DNA of 5,738 nt from contig CAJWOB010000189.1 of the NCBI GenBank assembly GCA_913043885.1, positions 1 through 5,738 of the forward strand, in the 5' to 3' direction. Below the pieces are notes generated by a model. That model ran no database searches, was not told where the DNA came from, and saw only the letters and a program-made list of their open reading frames with translations. Shown one piece after another: positions 1 to 4,892 of this stretch (positions are counted from its first letter, which is position 1; every line of letters begins with the position of its first letter). The stretch is from an uncultured Spirochaetaceae bacterium (lineage in GTDB: Bacteria; Spirochaetota; Spirochaetia; SZUA-6; Bin103). Position numbers and translations under genes: made by a program.

Positions 1-42
1 TTCCGCCGCTGGGCGGCTGCCGAACGGCAGGTACGTAGCGTG
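1..42 (-). terminator. Two small hairpins downstream of the sialidase; possible weak terminator
   Basis: This is the 3' flank of the minus-strand sialidase. Two adjacent inverted repeats are visible. CTGCCG/CGGCAG (17-22 and 25-30) sits nearest the stop codon, and CCGCC/GGCGG (3-7 and 12-16, four-base loop) lies beyond it. In the transcript both would form short GC-rich stems. No run of T follows either stem, so a classical intrinsic terminator is not supported. A short GC-rich hairpin array could still slow or stop transcription, or simply be GC-rich sequence by chance. The window edge prevents seeing what lies beyond. Confidence 0.2.
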
Positions 43-1152
43 CTAGACGTCGAAGTAGGTGCCCTGGATGCAGGTGACCCCGTCGGGATCTTCGCCGTAG
101 TAGGCGGTGAACAGCTGACCCGGCTGGTACTCGATTACGGCTGGGTAGCCGAGGTTGCCGTCGCGGAAGTCGTCCCGGATGACGATCTCGTCGCTCCACG
201 AGTCGCCTTCGTCCTCGCTGACAACGGCGCGGATGCCGTAGGGTGCACGGCGGCGCCCATACACGACCACCGCGCGTCCGTCGCCGAGCGACACGCAGTG
301 GCTGGGGAATCCGTAGATCGGCAGCTCCCGCGGAACGCCCCACGTCTCGCCGCCGTCCTCCGACGTGCTGAGATGGAGGTGCCCCTCGATCTCCTCCCGC
401 GACACCAGCAGCAGCTTTCCGGAACTGAGCTGCGCCACGGAGGGCTCCGAGAACTCCTTGCCCTCCTGCCGCGCCACCTCCACAGGCCGCTCCCAGCTGC
501 GGCCGCCGTCCCGCGACCGGACGATGAAGGAGACGTGCAGTGGATCGTAGTTGTGGCTACCGAGCGCCAACAGCAGGTCGCCGCCGGCGAGCTGCGCCGC
601 ACCCTTGGGGCTGAACGCGCCGCGGTAGGGATCGATCGCCACCTCCACGGTGTGCTCCCAGGTTCGACCGCCGTCGTGGCTCAGGTGAACCCACGCGCCG
701 CCGTCGGCGCGCGCGTACGGGAAGGGGTGGCCGTCCCAGTCGGCTTCGCTCTGCGGCGGCCGCCAGTCGCGCCATGCACCGCGCACGAAGCACGACCGCT
801 CGCCCCGCGCGTGGAGCTTGCGCGCCAGATCGGTGGGGTACCAGAGGAACCGCCACTAGTCCAGGAGAACGTCGCCGGAGGGCAGCGCCGCGATGCCCGG
901 GACCTCGACGCCGTACCAGTCGTAGCTGGGTGCCACCTGCGGCGTCTCCCAGCTCTGTCCTCGGTCGCGCGAGCGGGTAACGAAGTTGAGAAACTGCGGG
1001 TCGCTGGGCGGATGACGATGGGGCGTACGCTGCAGGCTCTGTGCGAACGCCAACAACCACTCGCCCTCGGGTGTCTGGGTGATGCAGGCATGCGAGGAAT
1101 AGGCGTGCTCTGCCCGGTAGATGACGATGGATCTGCCGATGTTGGCGCCCAC
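43..1152 (-). pseudogene. Sialidase-like BNR/Asp-box protein, interrupted by one in-frame TAG
   Basis: Read from GTG at 1152 to TAG at 43-45, the frame encodes 369 codons with a single internal stop at codon 99 (856-858). The two open parts (1152-859 and 855-46) are in the same frame, so this is a nonsense change and not a frameshift. Five Asp boxes (S-x-D-x-G-x-[ST]-W) mark a six-bladed beta-propeller of the sialidase/BNR_2 type at about residues 61-68 (SRDRGQSW), 158-165 (SHDGGRTW), 213-220 (SRDGGRSW), 264-271 (SEDGGETW) and 312-319 (SEDEGDSW). The propeller continues smoothly across the stop. The start is supported by a GAGG seven bases upstream; an in-frame TGA at 1164-1162 excludes a longer protein. 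No signal peptide is visible, so a cytoplasmic protein is expected. Proteins like this are often annotated exo-alpha-sialidase, but true sialidase activity is unproven. It faces away from the dehydratase-sulfatase operon across a shared promoter region. The downstream part could in principle restart at GTG 786, leaving an incomplete propeller. Confidence 0.85.
856..858 (-). other. In-frame amber codon inside the sialidase frame
   Basis: The minus-strand codons around the stop read GAC TAG TGG CGG TTC, giving ...SGDVLLD-stop-WRFLWYP... A single C-to-T change would turn CAG (Gln) into TAG. Gln would suit this place, because strands of related BNR proteins commonly read LLNQW at this point (recalled from the family, not searched). 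Other one-base sources of TAG are TGG, AAG, GAG, TCG, TTG and TAC/TAT. Confidence 0.9.
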
Positions 1153-1159
1153 GGCGGCG

Positions 1160-1163
1160 CCTC
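1160..1163 (-). promoter_or_regulatory. Ribosome binding site for the sialidase frame
   Basis: GAGG on the minus strand lies seven bases before the GTG at 1152-1150 and overlaps an in-frame TGA (1164-1162). It decides the GTG start, since no other start codon lies between the TGA and 1152. Confidence 0.6.
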
Positions 1164-1168
1164 AAGTG

Positions 1169-1194
1169 TTGCACCGCGCCTATCGGCGGTGCAA
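1169..1194. promoter_or_regulatory. Perfect inverted repeat between divergent genes; candidate operator
   Basis: TTGCACCGC (1169-1177) and GCGGTGCAA (1186-1194) are perfect reverse complements separated by eight bases. The arm centres are 17 bases apart, under two helical turns, as expected for a dimeric repressor or activator site. The site lies between the divergently transcribed sialidase and dehydratase-sulfatase operon. It is about six bases upstream of the sialidase ribosome binding site and 74 bases upstream of the dehydratase start. Each arm begins with TTGCAC, resembling a -35 box on either strand, but no good -10 box follows at the right distance. A hairpin in the sialidase leader RNA is the alternative reading. 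No regulator gene is in the window. Confidence 0.5.
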
Positions 1195-1259
1195 TCGCCG
1201 CCCATTGGGCGCAGTCGCCGGTGGCGTCAGCAGTCGGAGGCTGGCAGAGTTCCCGTCAC

Positions 1260-1264
1260 GGAGG
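1260..1264 (+). promoter_or_regulatory. Ribosome binding site of the enolase-superfamily gene
   Basis: GGAGG lies four bases before the ATG at 1269. It selects this ATG over the in-frame start at 1221, which would add 16 residues unrelated to the family and has no comparable site. The gap is slightly short for a full consensus site. Confidence 0.7.
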
Positions 1265-1268
1265 CTCG

Positions 1269-2438
1269 ATGAAGATCACTGACCTGCGCGTCTACCTGAC
1301 GCGGGCCGGCACCGGCCGCACCTGGGTGTTCGTCGAGGTGGACACCGACGAAGGCATCACTGGGCTGGGAGAGGCCACGAATTCCGGCGGTGGCGGCGCG
1401 CTGGTAGTCGGACGAGCGCTCGAGATGCTGAAGAACGACCTCGAAGGCCACGACTTCTCGGACGGTCTGGTTGGAGAAGATCCCGAGCACATCGACAGCA
1501 TCTGGCACCGCATCTACCGCCGCTTCGGCACGCTGGGCTCACGCGGCTTCGCCACCACGCTCGCATCCGGCATCGACATGGCGCTGTGGGACATCAAGGG
1601 CAAGGCGCTCGACCGCCCTGTCTACGATCTGCTCGGCGGTCCGGTGCGGGAGTCGGTTCCCCTCTACAGCCACGTCGCCCCGGCAGACGACATAGAAGCG
1701 TGTGTCGCCGACGCGAGGCGCCAAGTGGCACTCGGCTACGAGGCGCTGAAGCTCGACCCCTTCAGCCCGGAAAAGCGCAAACACCACCGGCGCTACCTCG
1801 ACGGCAAGATCTCTCCGGGGGCGGCCAGGCACGCGATCGAGCTCATGTCCGAGCTACGCAAGGCGGTCGGCCCGGACATCGAGCTGATGATCGACGCCCA
1901 CGGCAACTTCGACGTCTCGACCGCCACGCAGCTGTGCAACGCAATGCTGCCCTTCGACCTTGCCTGGTTCGAGGAGCCACTGCAGCCCGAGAGCGTCGCC
2001 GCCATGCGGCAGCTGCGCCGCAACACCGACATCAATCTGTGCATCGGCGAGCGCCAGTACACGCGATGGGACTTCGCGCCGTACCTGCAGGAGGGGCTGG
2101 TGAACTACATCATGCCCGACATCTGCTGGACCGGCGGTATCTCGGAGATGAAGCGCATCGCGGTGCTGGCGGAAACGTTCTACGTCCCGATCTCGCCACA
2201 CGACGCCTCGGGGCCGATCAACGTGACCTCCGGCGCCCACGTGCTGATGAACGTGCCCAACATCTATCGGCTGGAGATGACCGACCATGCCCGCGCCGCC
2301 TATGACCACGTATTGACCGAGCCGCTGGATATCCGCGACGGCCATTACCACATGAACGGCAAGCCCGGACTCGGTTACGAGCTGGACCACGACTTCATCT
2401 CCAGCCACCCCGACCCCGAGTGGGAGGCGCTGCGGTAG
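1269..2438 (+). CDS. Acid-sugar dehydratase of the enolase superfamily (mandelate racemase/muconate lactonizing type), galactonate-dehydratase-like
   Basis: The 389-residue protein is expected to dehydrate a sugar acid (an aldonate) to the 2-keto-3-deoxy acid in the cytoplasm, using Mg2+ and an enolate intermediate. The N-terminal capping domain (about 1-125) begins MKITDLRV and includes the GIDMALWDIKGK segment (101-112). The (beta/alpha)7-beta barrel follows. Metal ligands are D209 (IDAHGNF), E235 (WFEEP) and E261 (IGERQ). Catalytic candidates are H211 (D-x-H motif), H311 (SPHDASGP) paired with D284 (MPDICWTGG), and E336. From memory, these sit exactly 26 residues later than D183, H185, E209, E235, D258, H285 and E310 of E. 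coli D-galactonate dehydratase DgoD. The K-x-K motif of mandelate racemase is replaced by K161-L-D163, as expected for this subgroup. Length is close to DgoD (382 from memory). Substrate (galactonate or another acid) is not settled. Its TAG overlaps the sulfatase start by one base, so the two are cotranscribed. Confidence 0.93.
   Translation: MKITDLRVYLTRAGTGRTWVFVEVDTDEGITGLGEATNSGGGGALVVGRALEMLKNDLEGHDFSDGLVGEDPEHIDSIWHRIYRRFGTLGSRGFATTLASGIDMALWDIKGKALDRPVYDLLGGPVRESVPLYSHVAPADDIEACVADARRQVALGYEALKLDPFSPEKRKHHRRYLDGKISPGAARHAIELMSELRKAVGPDIELMIDAHGNFDVSTATQLCNAMLPFDLAWFEEPLQPESVAAMRQLRRNTDINLCIGERQYTRWDFAPYLQEGLVNYIMPDICWTGGISEMKRIAVLAETFYVPISPHDASGPINVTSGAHVLMNVPNIYRLEMTDHARAAYDHVLTEPLDIRDGHYHMNGKPGLGYELDHDFISSHPDPEWEALR
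2422..2427 (+). promoter_or_regulatory. Ribosome binding site of the sulfatase, inside the end of the preceding gene
   Basis: GGGAGG lies ten bases before GTG 2438, within the last codons of the dehydratase gene. It supports GTG 2438 as start and not the in-frame GTG at 2420, which partly overlaps this site and would add six residues before the conserved PNLLYIHSDQH. Confidence 0.65.
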
Positions 2439-3937
2439 TGCCCAACCTGCTGTACATCCATTCCGATCAGCACTGCCCGCTGGTCACCGGGTGCTACGGA
2501 GATCGCGTCGTCGAGACGCCCAACCTCGACCGGTTGGCAGCGTCCGGCGTGGTGATGGACAGCGCCTACTGTCCGTCTCCGATTTGCGGGCCGTCGCGCA
2601 TGTCGATGCTGACCGGCCGGCACCCCTACCAGAACCGGTCGTGGACCAACCGGGACATCCTCGACTCGCAGATACCGTCGCTGGCGCACGCCATGGGCGC
2701 AGCAGGCTACCGGCCGGTGCTCGCCGGCCGCATGCACTCCATAGGCCCGGATCAGCTGCGCGGCTATAGCCAGCGGCTGGTGGGCGATCACAGTCCCAAC
2801 CTTCCGGGTGGTGGACCGGCCCCCGACCGTGGCGCGCTGAACGGCACCGCCGGGCCGGCGCTGGTCAGTCTGCAGGCGTCCGGTGCGGGGCAGAGCGGCT
2901 ACGAGGTGCACGACGAGGACGTGACCGACGCGGCGGTGGCGTACCTCAGCCAACTGGGCGACGCCGAGCAGCCGTTCTCCCTCACCGTCGGGCTGATGCT
3001 GCCACATCCCCCGTACGTGGCGCGCCGCCCCGACTACGAGCGCTACGCTGGCAACGTCCCGCCGCCACGCAACCCGACCTTTACCGAGGAGAGTCCGCCC
3101 GAGTTCCTGCGTTGGTGGCGGAAGAACGGCGGGCTAGACGTGGTCAGCGACGAGGCGAAGCAGCGCTCCCGCATCGCCTACTGGGGGCTGGTGGCCAGCA
3201 TGGACCGCATGATCGGACGGATCCTGGATGCCCTGGAGCAGACCGGCCAGGCCGAAGACACGCTGGTCGTCTACACCTCCGACCACGGCGACATGCTGGG
3301 CGAGCACGGCCTGTTCTGGAAGCACACCTTCTACGAGGAGTCGGTGCGCGTACCGCTGCTGCTGTCGTGGCCGGGCGTTATTCCCGCCGGTAAGCGCAAC
3401 GCCAACGTGGTGAGCGCCCTCGACGTCACCGCCACCATCCTCGACGCGGTGCAGGCGCCCCCGCTACCCGGCAGCCCGGGCCGCAGCCTGCTGCCCCTGG
3501 CCCGCGGCGATGCGGGGGCCGTCGATGCGTGGGAGGACGTGGCGTTTAGCGAGTACTGCTCCGACGAGAGCGGCTGGTCGCCGCCTGGGGGCTGCTACCA
3601 GCGCATGATCCGCGCCGGCGACTGGAAGCTCATCTACTACCACGACGAAGGCCTGCAGCTGTTCAACCTACGCGAGGATCCTGGCGAGCTGGCCAACCGC
3701 GCCGACGCCCCGGATTGCCGCCAGGTGAGGGACGATCTGCAGGCGCGCCTGTTGGCGGATTGGCATCCGGAGCAGGTGATCGCCGACATGGCCGCCAGAC
3801 GCGAGCAGAACGCGATTCTCGCCGCCTGGGCCGAGAACACCCAGCCAGCCAACCAGCACCTGTGGGACTTGCAGAGCAAAATGTTCTATCTGGAGGATCC
3901 GCAACAGGGACGCGCCGGGCCGACGACCGGTAGCTAG
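2438..3937 (+). CDS. Type I (formylglycine) sulfatase, choline-sulfatase-like subgroup
   Basis: The 499-residue protein hydrolyses a sulfate ester. It starts with the family's beta strand and metal-binding motif, LLYIHSDQH (D10, Q11). The sulfatase signature PICGPSRMSMLTG (48-60) fits the PROSITE pattern; C50 is the residue converted to formylglycine, followed by R54. Other active-site candidates are R98 and H100 (AGRMHSIGPDQ), H190 (LPHPPY), D282 and H283 (SDHGDMLGEHG), and K295 and H296. The GRMHSIGPDQ segment resembles choline sulfatases, but the organic substrate cannot be assigned. A C-terminal subdomain follows (about 385-440, MIRAGDWKLIYY through LFNLREDPGE). There is no signal peptide, suggesting a cytoplasmic enzyme acting on a small imported molecule. 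The formylglycine-generating enzyme is not in the window. The gene overlaps the dehydratase stop (TAGTG), implying translational coupling. It ends tail to tail with the PhyH gene, sharing CTAG. Confidence 0.93.
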   Translation: MPNLLYIHSDQHCPLVTGCYGDRVVETPNLDRLAASGVVMDSAYCPSPICGPSRMSMLTGRHPYQNRSWTNRDILDSQIPSLAHAMGAAGYRPVLAGRMHSIGPDQLRGYSQRLVGDHSPNLPGGGPAPDRGALNGTAGPALVSLQASGAGQSGYEVHDEDVTDAAVAYLSQLGDAEQPFSLTVGLMLPHPPYVARRPDYERYAGNVPPPRNPTFTEESPPEFLRWWRKNGGLDVVSDEAKQRSRIAYWGLVASMDRMIGRILDALEQTGQAEDTLVVYTSDHGDMLGEHGLFWKHTFYEESVRVPLLLSWPGVIPAGKRNANVVSALDVTATILDAVQAPPLPGSPGRSLLPLARGDAGAVDAWEDVAFSEYCSDESGWSPPGGCYQRMIRAGDWKLIYYHDEGLQLFNLREDPGELANRADAPDCRQVRDDLQARLLADWHPEQVIADMAARREQNAILAAWAENTQPANQHLWDLQSKMFYLEDPQQGRAGPTTGS

Positions 3938-4782
3938 CGATCCCTTGCCCGCCGGTATTCTTCCGAATCCCAGCCTGGATATTGCTCCTCCAGCAGGGCC
4001 AGCGTCTGCTCCGTGTAGTAGTGATGCCCTGCCGCTGGAAACCGCCAGAGCTCACGTTCCTGGGCCGTCAGGCTACCGATGAACTCGGAAAACACCGGCG
4101 CGCTCTTGCCCAGGTGCGTGAAGTGCCTGAAGCCTTCCCAGTAGTGGTCGGCCCGGCCGAAACCATAGCCCCACGTGAAGCGCTGTCCGTCGCTGCGGGT
4201 GTAGGCGGTGGCGCTGTGTTGGGTGAAATTGGTGAAGATGCACAGCGTGCCGCCCTTGCACACCAGCGGCACGCACTTGGTCATGTCCATCCCGTGCCGC
4301 TTGGGGATGAGCCGTAGGGGCGCCTGGTCCTCGTCCACATCCTCGAGGTGAACCCAGAAACCGATCTGACCGAACTCGCGGAGCTCGTTGCTGATCGGCA
4401 GTAGGGAGTTATTGTCGTTGTCGGTGTGCAGGTTCGAGTCGTTGAATCCGGTGCCGCCGCCCTCATGGCCGGGGTAGCGGGCGATCAGACAGCCCACTCG
4501 CGCGTGGATGGCGTCCGTCTTCAGCCACTTGCGCGCGAAGGCGATGCTCTCCTCGTGCATGACACCGCGGTAGAGCTCCATCTCCTCGTGGGGGAAGCAC
4601 ACCAGTAGGCTGTTGCCCTTCTGATCCTGCGGAGGATCGTCCTTGACCTGGTCCCAGGTTGGCAGCACCCGGCGCTGCGCCGCCTGCAGCGTCTGCAGTC
4701 GATCCCCAGTGATGAACTCCGGGACGATGATGAAGCCCTCTCGGTCGAGCTCTTCGATGTGGGCGTCGGTCAGTTTGCTCAC
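3934..4782 (-). CDS. Phytanoyl-CoA dioxygenase (PhyH) family Fe(II)/2-oxoglutarate oxygenase
   Basis: The 282-residue protein is a probable non-haem iron oxygenase coupling oxidative decarboxylation of 2-oxoglutarate to hydroxylation of an unknown substrate. The N-terminus (LTDAHIEELDREGFIIVPEFI, in part residues 4-24) is the typical PhyH opening. The facial triad is H119-x-D121 (NLHTDND) and H189 (FTQHSATAYT), with R201 twelve residues later as the likely 2-oxoglutarate carboxylate anchor. The strand GFWVHLEDVDEDQAPLRLIP (141-160) matches the PhyH strand that usually reads W..L.D....G.L..iP, here with Q-A-P-L-R where G-A-L is usual. The start is GTG 4782, with GGAGG (4790-4786) only three bases upstream. 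There is no signal peptide. It is divergent from a second PhyH gene across 110 bases, and its stop shares CTAG with the sulfatase stop. Family is firm; substrate is not known, and real phytanoyl-CoA activity is unlikely to be implied by the name. Confidence 0.9.
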   Translation of the reverse strand: MSKLTDAHIEELDREGFIIVPEFITGDRLQTLQAAQRRVLPTWDQVKDDPPQDQKGNSLLVCFPHEEMELYRGVMHEESIAFARKWLKTDAIHARVGCLIARYPGHEGGGTGFNDSNLHTDNDNNSLLPISNELREFGQIGFWVHLEDVDEDQAPLRLIPKRHGMDMTKCVPLVCKGGTLCIFTNFTQHSATAYTRSDGQRFTWGYGFGRADHYWEGFRHFTHLGKSAPVFSEFIGSLTAQERELWRFPAAGHHYYTEQTLALLEEQYPGWDSEEYRRARDR

Positions 4783-4803
4783 AAGCCTCCCCTACCCTCG
4801 CCG

Positions 4804-4832
4804 AGTATCAACACCCGCGCGTGCAGCGCCAA
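4804..4832 (-). promoter_or_regulatory. Candidate sigma-70-type promoter for the minus-strand PhyH gene
   Basis: On the minus strand, TTGGCG (4832-4827) and GATACT (4809-4804) are separated by 17 bases, each matching the consensus at four of six positions. A transcript starting near 4797 would have a leader of about 15 bases holding the GGGGAGG ribosome binding site. This is sequence matching by eye in GC-rich DNA, so chance is possible. Confidence 0.35.
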
Positions 4833-4837
4833 GACCC

Positions 4838-4845
4838 CCGATCGG
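4838..4845. promoter_or_regulatory. Palindrome CCGATCGG between the two candidate -35 boxes
   Basis: The eight-base perfect palindrome lies almost exactly midway between the candidate divergent -35 boxes (4827-4832 and 4853-4858). A regulator bound here could act on both PhyH promoters. It is short and does not extend, so chance occurrence is a real possibility. Confidence 0.2.
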
Positions 4846-4852
4846 CCTGAGC

Positions 4853-4881
4853 TTCACATCCCACTGACTTTCGCCGAGAAT
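4853..4881 (+). promoter_or_regulatory. Candidate promoter for the plus-strand PhyH-HEAT gene
   Basis: TTCACA (4853-4858) and GAGAAT (4876-4881) are 17 bases apart; the first matches the -35 consensus at five of six positions, the second the -10 consensus at four of six. Transcription would start near 4888, only about five bases before ATG 4893. That would make the mRNA nearly leaderless and would fit the absence of a ribosome binding site before this ATG. Confidence 0.28.
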
Positions 4882-4892
4882 GTCAGCCGTAC

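Noticed and set aside
787..858. Frameshift as the cause of the broken sialidase
   Set aside because: The starts of the two open parts (1152 and 786) differ by 366 bases, a multiple of three, and the residues between them continue the fold, so only a stop codon separates them.
856..858. Genome-wide recoding of TAG as a sense codon
   Set aside because: TAG is the natural end of all four complete genes here; reading through those would run into antisense or out-of-frame sequence of neighbouring genes.
1199..1211. CGCCC-ATT-GGGCG repeat as a separate operator
   Set aside because: Five-base GC-only arms with a three-base loop are expected by chance in DNA this GC-rich; kept only as a side note to the larger repeat.
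1221..1268. Longer dehydratase start at 1221
   Set aside because: It would add 16 residues that do not resemble the family's N-terminus; GGAGG before ATG 1269 and the MKITDLRV opening support the shorter start.
40..1272. A 410-codon plus-strand open frame covering the sialidase region
   Set aside because: It is a GC-rich antisense shadow: the opposite strand encodes five Asp boxes, while this frame shows no recognisable motif and overlaps the divergent promoter region and the start of the dehydratase.
1586..2305. A 239-codon frame inside the dehydratase gene, and similar frames within the sulfatase on both strands
   Set aside because: They lie wholly inside well-supported genes, are rich in Arg, Ala, Gly and Pro as expected for shadow frames, and show no domain motifs.
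2420..2437. Sulfatase start at GTG 2420
   Set aside because: The GGGAGG site would lie within its own start region, and sulfatases begin just before the P-N-[IL]-L strand, which fits GTG 2438.
3926..3956. ACCGG/CCGGT inverted repeat spanning the convergent stops as a bidirectional terminator
   Set aside because: The arms are only five bases with a 21-base loop and no T tract.
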